Part shown: one piece after another, positions 10,017 through 18,547 of the stretch | Numbering within the stretch: the first letter of the stretch is position 1 | How the letters are laid out: each line of letters opens with the position of its first letter | NCBI RefSeq assembly: GCF_002292295.1 | Contig: NZ_DBBS01000018.1 | Span: 246,422 to 310,421 of the forward strand | Length of the DNA stretch: 64,000 bases | Direction: 5' to 3' | Origin: Sphingomonas sp. UBA978 | GTDB lineage: Bacteria; Pseudomonadota; Alphaproteobacteria; Sphingomonadales; Sphingomonadaceae | The notes under the pieces: model-generated | The model's input: the letters and a program-made list of their open reading frames with translations, nothing else | The model's database searches: none | Told to the model about the DNA's origin: nothing | Translations under genes and position numbers: made by a program

Positions 10017-10658
10017 TCACCCCCGCACGCGATACGCCGGCAACGCCAGCCGATAGCGGATCGCCATCGCGCGCAGCCCGAACCCCGCCGCCGCCGCGAT
10101 CACCGCCGCGGGCGCGCCTGCCAGTCCCATCAGCCCGAGCGCGACATAGGACGCCGAGGACAGCGCCGCCGCCGTCACGTACAATTCCGGCCGCATCAGG
10201 ATCGACGGTTCGCCCGCCAGCACGTCGCGGATGATGCCGCCGACGCAGGCGGTGACGACGCCCATCAGCGCGGCGGGCAGCGGCGGCACGCCATAGCCGA
10301 TCGCCTTGGCCGCGCCGTAGACGGCATAGGCGGCGAGGCCGATCGCGTCGAACCAGGCGAGCGCGCTATCCTTCCACCAGCGTTCCGGCGTCGTCCAGAT
10401 CACCGCCGCCATCGCGAGGCAGACGGTCGCGGCGCGCGGATCGTGCACCCAGAACACCGGCGCGCCGATCAGCAGGTCGCGCACCGTACCGCCGCCGACA
10501 CCGGTGATGAGCGCGAAGAAGGCGAGCGTCACCGCGGTCTGCCCGCGCTTCGCCGCCGCCAGCGCACCGGACGCCGCGAACACCGCGAGGCCGGCGACGT
10601 CGAACCACGGCGCAAAGGCGGGCAGCAGATCGTCGGTGGCAGGAAGCGGCGGCAGCAT
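10017..10658 (-). CDS. Trimeric intracellular cation (TRIC) channel family membrane protein (YicG/UPF0126-like)
   Basis: A 213-residue inner-membrane protein with about seven helices arranged as two repeats. Each repeat carries the family Gly-rich motif: VGGGTVRDLLIG near residue 55 and VGGIIRDVLAGEPSI near residue 145. Family length is about 205-220 and matches. Prokaryotic TRIC relatives conduct monovalent cations; the physiological role is unclear. It stands alone next to the low-GC island. Confidence 0.92.
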   Translation of the reverse strand: MLPPLPATDDLLPAFAPWFDVAGLAVFAASGALAAAKRGQTAVTLAFFALITGVGGGTVRDLLIGAPVFWVHDPRAATVCLAMAAVIWTTPERWWKDSALAWFDAIGLAAYAVYGAAKAIGYGVPPLPAALMGVVTACVGGIIRDVLAGEPSILMRPELYVTAAALSSASYVALGLMGLAGAPAAVIAAAAGFGLRAMAIRYRLALPAYRVRG

Positions 10659-10701
10659 CCGGAGCGCCTAGACGATTAGCGCGGCGAATTGAACCGCCGG
10701 A

Positions 10702-11307
10702 TCAGAAGCGACGGCCGACCACCAGATGTATCATCGGATTGACCGGGTTGCCGCCGATCCGCTCGGCGCGGGTGCGGCGCGCCATGTCGTTGGCGTCGGC
10801 GTACGCCCTGCCCTTCATCGCGCCGACCTCCAGCCCGATGCTGGTGCCGTCCGCGGCGCGGCCGGTATAGCCCATGGTCAGGGCCGGCGTGCGCTTCAGT
10901 CCGATCTTGCCGCCGGGCGCGTTGAGCGGGCGCGGCGCGACCATCAGGCCGCGGTTGGTCGCCTGTTCGCCGGCGCGGGTGTCGTAGAGGCGCGTGCCGG
11001 CCGACAGATGGAAGCCGCTGTCGCCGACCGGATAGAATTCGACCATGGAGCTGGCGATCCGCTGCTGCACCCGGTCGCGCGCGCCCGTGCCGGCGGAACC
11101 GACCGCGACGCGCAGGCGCAGGTTGCCGCCGAGCCGCGCGCTGTTCTGGACGATGGTACCGGGTCCGAGCCGCTGGAGCAGCGGCGCCCGCGCAAGCGGC
11201 TGCGGCATCGCGACGGACGGCATGTTGGGCACGACCTGCGCCGCCGCGGGCGACGCCACGCCGCCGCCGGCCATCGCCACGCAGACCCACAACCCGGTAC
11301 GACGCAT
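10702..11307 (-). CDS. Secreted hypothetical protein, outer-membrane-barrel-like
   Basis: A 201-residue protein with a signal peptide (RRTGLWVCVAMAGGG, cleaved near ASPAAAQ). The mature part is Gly-rich with alternating beta-like strands and ends in HLVVGRRF, a C-terminal Phe typical of proteins inserted by the BAM complex. I see no enzymatic motif. Start ATG 11307 is chosen because GGAGAG lies just upstream; an in-frame ATG nine codons earlier (11334) is less well supported. Family unknown to me; the beta-barrel idea is inference from the C-terminus and composition. Confidence 0.65.
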   Translation of the reverse strand: MRRTGLWVCVAMAGGGVASPAAAQVVPNMPSVAMPQPLARAPLLQRLGPGTIVQNSARLGGNLRLRVAVGSAGTGARDRVQQRIASSMVEFYPVGDSGFHLSAGTRLYDTRAGEQATNRGLMVAPRPLNAPGGKIGLKRTPALTMGYTGRAADGTSIGLEVGAMKGRAYADANDMARRTRAERIGGNPVNPMIHLVVGRRF

Positions 11308-11535
11308 GCGCTCTCTCCACGCCCATCGCGGCACGACGTGCCACGGTCCTCCCCAGGACCGGCCACGATGCTAGCATCCATTCATCCCGCGTACAGGTAT
11401 GAAATGTCCGGGATGGCCGTATCGCGACGGGACGATCGCTTTCGCCGTCCGGCCGAGGCGCGCGCGCTCGCGACTGGTCAAGCGGCGGTCCAGGCGGTAA
11501 GGCGCGCGCTTTCCCTATTCAGACGCGAGTATCCC

Positions 11536-12636
11536 ATGGGTTTCCGCTGCGGCATCGTGGGCCTGCCCAACGTCGGCAAGTCCACCCTCTTCAACGCATT
11601 GACCGAAACGGCGGCGGCGCAGGCGGCCAATTATCCGTTCTGCACGATCGAGCCCAATGTCGGCAACGTCGCAGTCCCCGATCCGCGTCTCTACAAGCTG
11701 GCCGAGATCGCCGGATCGGCCAAGATCATCGAAACCCAGCTCGCCTTCGTCGATATCGCCGGGCTCGTCCGCGGCGCGTCGAAGGGCGAAGGGCTCGGCA
11801 ACCAGTTCCTCGGCAACATCCGCGAGGTGGACGCGATCGTCCACGTCCTGCGCTGCTTCACCGACGGCGACGTGACGCATGTCGAGGGCAAGGTCGATCC
11901 GATTGCGGACGCCGAGACGGTCGAGACCGAGCTGATGCTCTCCGACCTCGAAAGCCTGGAAAAGCGCGTGCCGAACCTCGTCAAGAAGGGGCAGCAGGGC
12001 GACAAGGAGGCCAAGATCGGCGCCGCCGTGCTGGGCCAGGCGCTCGAGCTGTTGCGCGAGGGCAAGCCGGCGCGGCTGACCCAGCCCCGCGATGCCGAGG
12101 AAGCGCGCGTCTTCGCCGCGGCGCAGCTCATCACCGCCAAGCCCGTGCTCTACGTCTGCAACGTCGACGAAGGCGATGCGGCGAACGGCAATGCGCTGTC
12201 GGCGCGCGTCTTCGAAAAGGCGAAGGCGGAGGGCGCCGAGGCGGTCGTCGTCTCCGCCGCGATCGAGGCGGAGATCGCGACGATGGCGCCAGAGGATCGC
12301 GGCGAATTCCTCGCCGAGCTGGGGCTGGAGGAAACCGGCCTCGCCCGCGTTATCACCGCCGGCTATAAATTGCTGCAACTGCTGACCTTCTTCACCGTCG
12401 GCCCGAAGGAAGCGCGCGCCTGGACCGTCCATGCCGGCGCCAAGGCACCCAATGCGGCGGGTGAGATCCACACCGATTTCGAACGCGGCTTCATCCGCGC
12501 CGAAACGATCGCCTTCGACGATTACGTCGCCTGCAAGGGCGAGGCCGGCGCCCGCGAGACAGGCAAACTGCGCCAGGAGGGCAAGGACTATGTCGTCCAC
12601 GACGGCGACGTGATGCTGTTCCGCTTCAACGTATGA
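11536..12636 (+). CDS. ychF: Redox-regulated ATPase YchF (Obg family)
   Basis: Ribosome-associated P-loop protein of the Obg family that prefers ATP. The 366-residue sequence has GFRCGIVGLPNVGKSTLFNA (G1), DIAGLVRGASKGEGLG (G3) and NVDE in place of the NKxD motif, the change that explains ATP specificity. A coiled-coil region (residues ~130-200) and a C-terminal TGS domain (FFTVGPKEARAW to VMLFRFNV) follow. Length is standard at ~363. The open frame extends far upstream, but the conserved start is ATG 11536. Confidence 0.97.
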   Translation: MGFRCGIVGLPNVGKSTLFNALTETAAAQAANYPFCTIEPNVGNVAVPDPRLYKLAEIAGSAKIIETQLAFVDIAGLVRGASKGEGLGNQFLGNIREVDAIVHVLRCFTDGDVTHVEGKVDPIADAETVETELMLSDLESLEKRVPNLVKKGQQGDKEAKIGAAVLGQALELLREGKPARLTQPRDAEEARVFAAAQLITAKPVLYVCNVDEGDAANGNALSARVFEKAKAEGAEAVVVSAAIEAEIATMAPEDRGEFLAELGLEETGLARVITAGYKLLQLLTFFTVGPKEARAWTVHAGAKAPNAAGEIHTDFERGFIRAETIAFDDYVACKGEAGARETGKLRQEGKDYVVHDGDVMLFRFNV

Positions 12637-12901
12637 CGGGTTCGGCGGCTATCCCCGCCTGACACTGCCCCCCCCTCCCTCCAAGGGAGGGGCCGGGGGT
12701 GGGTCGAGGCCTGACGATACGGCCCCGGACCGACATGAACCCTCCGTATCGCCTGACCGACGCCCACCCCCAGCCCCTCCGGTGACCTGCCGCTCCCGAA
12801 CTAACGGCACGCACCGGAATCCCATCCCCACCGCCGCCTTGTGGCGCCCCCCTCGTCGCGCGTAAGGCCGTCCTGCCCTCCACGTTCGGGACGATCGCCT
12901 C
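12637..12901. repeat. Intergenic stretch rich in short inverted repeats
   Basis: The 265 bases between ychF and the phosphodiesterase gene hold overlapping palindromes, for example CCCCTCCCTCC pairing with GGGAGGGG near 12670-12692, and GGGGGTGGGTC pairing with the GCCCACCCCC run near 12767. There is no gene-like frame. It is likely a palindromic intergenic repeat serving as transcript end; no clean U-tract is visible. Confidence 0.4.
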
Positions 12902-14215
12902 GTGAGACTGATTCCCCTCGCTTTCTCGGCCCTGTCGCTCGCCGCGTGCGCGCTGCCCTATACGCCGCCGGCGCTGTCGCCGGTGACGCAGCCGGCCCCG
13001 CCCGCGTCGGGTGCCGCGCTGCCGCCGGCACCGATGCCGCGGACGACGGGGGCGCCGGTGACGATCCTCGTCTCGATCGACGGCTTCCGGCCCGACTATC
13101 TCGACCGCGGGGTGACGCCGAACCTGTCGGCGCTGGCGGCGAGCGGCGTCACCGCGGCGATGCGGCCGTCCTTCCCTTCGGTCACCTTCCCCAATCACTG
13201 GACGCTGGTGACCGGCAAGGTGCCCGACCACCACGGCATCGTCGGCAACCGGATGGAGGACCCGGCGCGCCCCGGCGAGGTCTTCACGATGGCGAGCGAC
13301 GATCCCTTCTGGTGGAACGCCGCCGAGCCGATCTGGGTGACCGCCGAGAAAGCGGGCGTGCGCACCGCGACGATGTTCTGGCCCGGCGCCAACGTCGGCT
13401 GGGGCGGCACGATCATCCCTGACAGCCATGGCGCGATCGCCAACGCAACCCGGCCGGAGGACTGGCAGCAGTTCAACCAGGCGGTGACCGGCGCGCAGCG
13501 GGTCGATGCGGTGATCGACTGGATGCGTCGCCCGGCGGCGATGCGCCCGCGCTTCGTGACGCTCTATTTCGACACGGTAGACAGCGCCGGCCACGCCAAC
13601 GGCCCGCAGGCGCCGGCGACGACCCAGGCGGTCGCCGATGTCGACGCGCAGATCGGCCGACTGGTGCAGGGCCTGCGCGACCTGCGCCAGCCCGCCAATC
13701 TGGTGATCGTCGCCGATCACGGCATGGCGGCGACCGACGGTGCGCGCACGATCTCGCTCGACCGGGTCGCCGATCCGGCCGATTACCGCCTGCTCGAAAG
13801 CGGCCCCTATGCGACCCTGTTCCCCGCCGCCGGTCGCGCCGCGGCGCTGGAGGCGGCCTTGCTCAAGCCGCACGCGCACATGACCTGCTGGCGCAAAAGC
13901 GCGGTGCCGGCGCGTTTCCGCTATGGCACCAGTCCGCGCATCCCGCCCTATGTCTGCCTCGCCGAACCGGGCTGGCTGATCCTCAAGACCGCGAGCGGCG
14001 ACGCCTTCCACGGCGGCGCGCACGGCTACGATAATCGCGCGCCCGACATGGCCGCGCTGTTCGTCGCCAACGGCCCCGTCTTCGTCGGCGGCAAGCGCCT
14101 GTCGGGCTTCGACAACACCGCCATCAATCCGCTGCTGCGTGACCTGCTCGGCCTGCCCGCGGCGACGGGACTGGACGGCGACGATGCACCGTTTAGGCAG
14201 GTGCTGAAACGATAG
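12902..14215 (+). CDS. Ectonucleotide pyrophosphatase/phosphodiesterase family lipoprotein
   Basis: A 437-residue alkaline-phosphatase-superfamily enzyme that would hydrolyse phosphodiester or pyrophosphate bonds outside the inner membrane. The N-terminus has a lipobox (LSLAACALP, Cys17), then a Pro/Ala linker. The metal-binding set is visible: VSIDGFRPDYL, the nucleophile loop SVTFPNHWTLVTG, FDTVDSAGHANGP, VADHGM and HGGAHGYDN. It starts with GTG; no nearer ATG fits the signal peptide. It precedes the MaoC gene by 11 bases and may share a transcript. The natural substrate cannot be told from sequence. Confidence 0.9.
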   Translation: MRLIPLAFSALSLAACALPYTPPALSPVTQPAPPASGAALPPAPMPRTTGAPVTILVSIDGFRPDYLDRGVTPNLSALAASGVTAAMRPSFPSVTFPNHWTLVTGKVPDHHGIVGNRMEDPARPGEVFTMASDDPFWWNAAEPIWVTAEKAGVRTATMFWPGANVGWGGTIIPDSHGAIANATRPEDWQQFNQAVTGAQRVDAVIDWMRRPAAMRPRFVTLYFDTVDSAGHANGPQAPATTQAVADVDAQIGRLVQGLRDLRQPANLVIVADHGMAATDGARTISLDRVADPADYRLLESGPYATLFPAAGRAAALEAALLKPHAHMTCWRKSAVPARFRYGTSPRIPPYVCLAEPGWLILKTASGDAFHGGAHGYDNRAPDMAALFVANGPVFVGGKRLSGFDNTAINPLLRDLLGLPAATGLDGDDAPFRQVLKR

Positions 14216-14226
14216 GAGAGCCGGCG

Positions 14227-14673
14227 ATGCAATATTTCGAGGACATCGAAGTCGGGACGAAGGCCAGCTTCGGCGACTATGCGGTCACCCGCGAGGAGGT
14301 GATCGCCTTTGCCGAGAAATACGACCCGCAGCCGTTCCATCTCTCCGACGAAGCCGCCGCGCAAACCCATTTCGGCCGGCTGTCGGCGAGCGGCTGGCAC
14401 ACCTGCGCGATGACGATGGCAATGCTGGTCGCGCATCTGAAGGCGAACGCGCAGGCGGGACTGGGGTCGCCGGGGATCGACGAACTGCGCTGGCTGACGC
14501 CGGTCTATCCAGGCGACCGGCTGCGCTGCGAAAGCGAGGTGCTCGAAAAGCGGCGCTCCGCCAGCCGGCCCGAAATGGGCATTTTCAAGAGCCGCATGGC
14601 GGTCTTCAACCAGGACGACGTGATGGTCATGACCTTCGTGTCGAACGGCCTGGTCGAGACGCGAGACCGGTAG
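14227..14673 (+). CDS. MaoC-family dehydratase (hot-dog fold)
   Basis: A 148-residue single hot-dog-domain protein related to R-specific enoyl-CoA hydratases. It starts YFEDIEVGTKASFGDY and has FAEKYDPQPFHLSDEAA, the family segment that carries the catalytic Asp and His, then SGWHTCAM and TPVYPGDRL. GGAGAGCCGGCG precedes the ATG. It follows the phosphodiesterase gene closely. Family members act on enoyl-CoA thioesters; the exact substrate is unknown. Confidence 0.9.
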   Translation: MQYFEDIEVGTKASFGDYAVTREEVIAFAEKYDPQPFHLSDEAAAQTHFGRLSASGWHTCAMTMAMLVAHLKANAQAGLGSPGIDELRWLTPVYPGDRLRCESEVLEKRRSASRPEMGIFKSRMAVFNQDDVMVMTFVSNGLVETRDR

Positions 14674-14734
14674 GCCGGAACGACTGCCTCCCCCGCGGGG
14701 ATTATGTGCGGAGGCGTGAAGGGCAGAAAGAAGG

Positions 14735-14885
14735 GGGGCGCGCGCGGAGACGCGGAGACGCGGAAGGGTTGCGCGCGGGGTGACGGCACCCCCAAGCACC
14801 GCCGGCTTACCCCCTGAACGGGGTTCGAAAGGCTGCGCCGCTCAAGACACCTCCGCGTCTCCGCGCCTCCGCGCAAACCCCCTTA
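14735..14885. repeat. Dispersed inverted-repeat element, copy A
   Basis: Imperfect terminal inverted repeats (about 14736-14766 with 14849-14882) built of repeated CGCGGAGA units flank a ~80-base core. The core contains GGTTCGAAAGGCTGCGCCGC at 14822-14841. The exact reverse complement of this 20-base block occurs in copy B at 19838-19857, and most of the remaining core also aligns in the same opposite orientation. There is no reading frame. It lies downstream of the MaoC gene and upstream (3-prime side) of the convergent secreted-protein gene. Confidence 0.8.
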
Positions 14886-14922
14886 TCTCCTTTTCTCACC
14901 AGCAACCCGCCGTCACCGCGGA

Positions 14923-15612
14923 TCAGCGACGACCACGGTCGCCGTTGCCGCGCGGACCGCCACCGCGGTTGCCGCCCCAGCTCCGGTTGCCTCCCGTGTC
15001 ACGATTGCCGCCCCATGTGCGCTGGCCGCCACCGGGCACCGCTTGCGGCGTCACCGCCCGCGGGGTGCCGCCGGGCTGGCCGGAGAAGTTCTGGCGATTG
15101 CCGCGCCAGTTGCCGCGATCGCCACGAACGCCATCGCCACGAACGCCATCGCCACGAACGCCGTCGCCGCGAATGCCGTCGCCGCGATAGCCCGGCCCGC
15201 GGTCGCCGCGCCACTGGCCGTCGCCACGATTGCCGCGCCACTGGTTGGTGTTGCGATCGAACCCGTTCCAGTCGTTGCGGAAGTTGCGGTCGCCGCGCCA
15301 GCCGTTGCGGCGTCCTTCCCAATAGCGGCGCTGGCCGTCGTTCCAGCGGTAGGGGCGGCGATACTGGTCGTAGACGTAGATGCCGGTGCCCGGATAATAA
15401 TAGTCGCCGTACCAGCCGAAATAGCTCGACCCCGCGCCATAGCCGTAGCCGCCACCGTAATAGGGATCGGCATAGCCATAGCCGTCGCCATAATAGCCGC
15501 CGTTGCCGTAGCCGATCGCGACGCCGCTATAGCCATAGCCGTCGGTACAGGCCGCGGTGCCGAACCCGGCGCCGAGGATGACGCCCAACAGGGCGATACG
15601 CTTGAGGAACAT
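14923..15612 (-). CDS. Secreted Gly/Tyr/Arg/Asn-rich low-complexity protein with RGDG repeats
   Basis: A 229-residue exported protein. The N-terminus is a signal peptide with a possible but weak lipobox (GFGTAACTDGYG). The first mature part is Gly/Tyr-rich (YGYGYADPYYGGGYGYG); the second is rich in Arg, Asn, Asp, Gly and Trp, with five tandem RGDG-type pentapeptides near residues 142-165. The repeat is present in DNA as 15-base units. The C-terminus stays basic and disordered-looking. I recognise no domain; similar RcnB-like or YXWGXW-type secreted proteins are common in sphingomonads, but I would not assign this one. It converges on repeat copy A. Confidence 0.7.
   Translation of the reverse strand: MFLKRIALLGVILGAGFGTAACTDGYGYSGVAIGYGNGGYYGDGYGYADPYYGGGYGYGAGSSYFGWYGDYYYPGTGIYVYDQYRRPYRWNDGQRRYWEGRRNGWRGDRNFRNDWNGFDRNTNQWRGNRGDGQWRGDRGPGYRGDGIRGDGVRGDGVRGDGVRGDRGNWRGNRQNFSGQPGGTPRAVTPQAVPGGGQRTWGGNRDTGGNRSWGGNRGGGPRGNGDRGRR
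15118..15189. repeat. 15-bp tandem repeat inside the RGDG-rich gene
   Basis: About five consecutive 15-base units, the best matching ATCGCCACGAACGCC, the later ones drifting to GTCGCCGCGAATGCC. Each unit encodes one RGDG-V/I pentapeptide on the minus strand, so copy-number change would add or remove five residues without frameshift. Confidence 0.85.
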
Positions 15613-15708
15613 GATGCTCTCCCGTCATCGAGGGGCGCGAGCATTGAGGCCAATACGCGCCGATCGTCGTTCAACGAGGGCGGATCGTCGCAAGTTCCGG
15701 CTGAACGG

Positions 15709-16239
15709 TTAATGACCGCCGAAGCGGATCAGGGCATCGACGCGGACTCCGTCCGCCCGCAGCGCGTCCGCCCCGCCGAGGTCGGGCAGGTCGATGACGC
15801 ACTGGACCTGCTCGATCGCCGCCCCCGCCTTGCGCAGCAGGCGGATCGCCGCGCGCGCGGTGCCGCCGGTCGCGATCAGGTCGTCGACCAGTAGCACGCG
15901 CTGCCCGGGGACGAGCGCATCGGCGTGCATCGCGATCCGGTCCTGACCGTATTCGAGCGCATAATCCTCCGCGATCGTCGCGCCCGGCAGCTTGCCGTCC
16001 TTGCGGATCAGCAGCACGCCCGCCTGCAACGGCACCGCCAGAGCGGCGGCGAACAGGAAGCCCCGCGCCTCGATTCCCGCGACGAGATCGACCGGGCCGA
16101 CGGTGGCTTCCACCATCCGCGCGATCGTCGCGGCGAAGCCGGCGGGGTCGAGCAGCAGGGTCGTGATGTCGCGGAACTGGATGCCGGGCCGGGGAAAGTC
16201 CGGGATGGTCCGGACCAGCGCCTTGAGATCGTCGTTCAT
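15709..16239 (-). CDS. apt: Adenine phosphoribosyltransferase
   Basis: Purine salvage: adenine plus PRPP gives AMP. The 176-residue protein starts NDDLKALVRTIPDFPRPGIQ and has FRDIT, the GIEARGFLF substrate segment, and the PRPP-binding motif VLLVDDLIATGGTA near residue 120. Length is standard. ATG 16239 begins the conserved N-terminus although the frame is open far upstream. It lies downstream of the cytochrome bc1 operon terminator on the same strand and is probably a separate transcript. Confidence 0.97.
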   Translation of the reverse strand: MNDDLKALVRTIPDFPRPGIQFRDITTLLLDPAGFAATIARMVEATVGPVDLVAGIEARGFLFAAALAVPLQAGVLLIRKDGKLPGATIAEDYALEYGQDRIAMHADALVPGQRVLLVDDLIATGGTARAAIRLLRKAGAAIEQVQCVIDLPDLGGADALRADGVRVDALIRFGGH

Positions 16240-16312
16240 GGCGCGTGCTGTGATGCCGCGGATGGCCGCGGTCAACCGTACGCTCCCGTCCGCACGGGCA
16301 GGATCGCCCATA

Positions 16313-16348
16313 GGAAAACGGCGGCCGGAGCATCCTCCGACCGCCGTT
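16313..16348 (-). terminator. Rho-independent terminator of petABC
   Basis: Stem of 12 pairs with one mismatch (AACGGCGG at 16317-16324 with 16341-16348, plus CGGA/TCCG inside) and a six-base loop. On the minus strand it is followed by TTTTCC. It lies 35 bases after the petC stop and in front of apt. Confidence 0.85.
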
Positions 16349-16382
16349 CCGTTCATGTCATGCGCGCCCGCAGGCGCAGCGA

Positions 16383-17225
16383 TCAATGCTTCACGTCGCG
16401 CCAGACGTTCTGATAGGCGCCCCATGCGAGGAAGCAGAAGATCAGCAGGAAGATCGCAACAGCGACACCGGCAGCGTGGCGGGTGTTGAGGTTCGGTTCG
16501 GCGGTCCAGGTCAGGAACGCCGACACGTCGCGCGCCATCTGGTCCTTGGTCGCCTTGGTCCCGTCCGAATAGGTCACCTGACCGTCCGAGGTCAGCGGCG
16601 GCGGCATCGCGATGTTGAGGTTCGCGAAATACGGGTTGTAGTGGAGCCCCTCCGGCGTCTTCGCGCCCGGGAATTCCTTGATGAGCGCCGCCGGCTGCGC
16701 GCGATAGCCGGTCAGCAGCGCATGGATGTAGTTGGAGCCGTCGTGACGCGCCTTCGCCATCAGCGACAGGTCGGGCGGCAGCGCATTGTTGTTGGCGGCA
16801 CGCGCGGCAACCTCGTTCGCGAAGGGCGACGGGAAGTGGTCGCTCGGCACGTTCTTGCGCGTCGCCGCTTCGCCCGTTTCCGGGTTGATAGACGGCTGCT
16901 CGATCACCCACTGGTTGGCGATCGCCTTCACCTCGGCCTCCGAATAGCCGATCTTGGTGAGGTCGCGGAACGCCACGTACTTCAGGCTGTGGCAGGCCGA
17001 GCAGACCTCCTTGTAGACTTGGAGGCCGCGCTGCAGCTGCTGGTTGTCGTACTTGCCAAAGAAGCCGTTCGACGACAGCCCGATATCCTCGGGATGCAGG
17101 TGAAAGACGTGCTCGGCGCTTTCGGCGGCGGGTTCCTGGATCGCGGTCTTGACCGTGCCGAACAGCGCGAGCGCCAGCACGAAGATGAAGGCTGCGCCGA
17201 CCAGGGATGATATGATGCGAGGCAT
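16383..17225 (-). CDS. petC: Cytochrome c1 of the bc1 complex
   Basis: Haem-c subunit of complex III, passing electrons from the Rieske centre to cytochrome c. The 280-residue protein has an N-terminal signal/anchor (LVGAAFIFVLALALFG), the haem site CSACH at residues 75-79, the Met-ligand region NIAMPPPL near residue 205, and a C-terminal membrane anchor (AVAIFLLIFCFLAWGAY). It is the third gene of petABC, starting 24 bases after petB, and is followed by an intrinsic terminator. Unlike the fused petBC of some rhizobia, b and c1 are separate here. Confidence 0.97.
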   Translation of the reverse strand: MPRIISSLVGAAFIFVLALALFGTVKTAIQEPAAESAEHVFHLHPEDIGLSSNGFFGKYDNQQLQRGLQVYKEVCSACHSLKYVAFRDLTKIGYSEAEVKAIANQWVIEQPSINPETGEAATRKNVPSDHFPSPFANEVAARAANNNALPPDLSLMAKARHDGSNYIHALLTGYRAQPAALIKEFPGAKTPEGLHYNPYFANLNIAMPPPLTSDGQVTYSDGTKATKDQMARDVSAFLTWTAEPNLNTRHAAGVAVAIFLLIFCFLAWGAYQNVWRDVKH

Positions 17226-17249
17226 GATGGTCTGATGTCCCCAGTCGGT

Positions 17250-18536
17250 TCAGGCTTGCGCTGCGCTGTGCGTGACGCTGGTGCCGCCCTGCTTCGCCAG
17301 CACCGCTTCGGTGATCGAGTTCGGCAGCGGGCGCGGCCGCTCCGAGCGCGCGACCCACGGCAGGATGATGAGGAAGTGCGCGAAATAATAGGCCGATGCG
17401 ATCTGGCCCATGATGACGTTGCGCGCATTCGCCTCCGCCCCGCCGACATAGCCCAGCACGAGCACGTCGATCAGCAGGATGCCGAGGAAGATGCGGTACT
17501 TGGGGCGATAGTTGGCCGAGCGCACCGGCGACGTGTCGAGCCACGGCAGGAAGAACAGCAGCAGGATCGAGCCGAACATCGCCAGCACGCCCCACAGCTT
17601 CGCATCGAGGATGAAGTTCGCGGTGAAGCTCTTGAGGATCGCGTAGAAGGGCAGGAAATACCATTCCGGCACGATGTGCGCGGGCGTCGAGAGCGGGTTC
17701 GCCTCGATGTAATTGTCCGGGTGGCCGAGCAGGTTCGGGCTGAAGAAGATCAGCAGCGCGAAGATCAGCAGGAACACGCCGACGCCGACGCCGTCCTTGG
17801 CGGTGTAATAGGGGTGGAACGGGACGGTGTCCTGTTCGCCCTTCACCTCGACCCCGGTCGGGTTGTTCGACCCCGGAATGTGCAGCGCCCAGATGTGCAG
17901 GATGATGACGCCCGCGATCACGAACGGCAGCAGATAATGCAGCGAGAAGAAGCGGTTGAGCGCGGCATTGTCCGGCGCGAAACCGCCGAGCAGCCAGACG
18001 CGGATCGTCTCGCCCACCAACGGTATCGCCGAGAAGAAGCCGGTGATGACCTGCGCGCCCCAGAAGCTCATCTGCCCCCAGGGGAGCACATAGCCCATGA
18101 AGGCGGTGGCCATCATCAGCAGGAAGATGACGACGCCCAGCAGCCACACCATCTCGCGCGGCGCCTTGTACGAGCCGTAATAGAGGCCGCGGCCGATGTG
18201 GATGTAGACGACGAGCAGGAACATCGACGCGCCGTTGGCGTGCGCATAGCGCAGGAACCAGCCGGCGTTGACGTCGCGCATGATGCTCTCGACCGAGCCG
18301 AAGGCGACGCCGGCGTTGGCGGCGTAATGCATCGCCAGCACGACGCCGGTGATGATCTGGATCGCCAGCGCGGCGCCGGCGAGGACGCCGAAGTTCCAGA
18401 AATAGTTGAGGTTGCGCGGCACGGGATAGCCCGCGCCGACCGCGTTATAGACGAGGCGCGGCAGTGGCAGCTTCTCGTCGAGCCACCGCATCAGCGGTTG
18501 TTTCGGCTCGTAGTGCTTGGCCCAGGGAAAGCTCAT
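17250..18536 (-). CDS. petB: Cytochrome b of the bc1 complex
   Basis: Core membrane subunit of complex III with the Qo and Qi sites. The 428-residue protein has the eight-helix pattern, haem-ligand His pairs in VLAMHYAANAG / YAHANGASMF and FFSLHYLLPF / IILHIWALH, and the Qo-site motif PEWYFLPFYAILKSF. Length and order are normal. It lies 11 bases after petA in the petABC operon. Confidence 0.98.
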   Translation of the reverse strand: MSFPWAKHYEPKQPLMRWLDEKLPLPRLVYNAVGAGYPVPRNLNYFWNFGVLAGAALAIQIITGVVLAMHYAANAGVAFGSVESIMRDVNAGWFLRYAHANGASMFLLVVYIHIGRGLYYGSYKAPREMVWLLGVVIFLLMMATAFMGYVLPWGQMSFWGAQVITGFFSAIPLVGETIRVWLLGGFAPDNAALNRFFSLHYLLPFVIAGVIILHIWALHIPGSNNPTGVEVKGEQDTVPFHPYYTAKDGVGVGVFLLIFALLIFFSPNLLGHPDNYIEANPLSTPAHIVPEWYFLPFYAILKSFTANFILDAKLWGVLAMFGSILLLFFLPWLDTSPVRSANYRPKYRIFLGILLIDVLVLGYVGGAEANARNVIMGQIASAYYFAHFLIILPWVARSERPRPLPNSITEAVLAKQGGTSVTHSAAQA

Positions 18537-18547
18537 CTGCTGCTACC

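Noticed and set aside
14822..14841. tRNA-like T-loop sequence in repeat copy A
   Set aside because: Only the T-loop-like block is present; no acceptor, anticodon or D arm can be folded around it, so it is not called a tRNA.
15118..15189. Regular short repeats that could suggest a CRISPR array
   Set aside because: The units are 15 bases with no spacers and translate in frame to RGDG pentapeptides within a gene.
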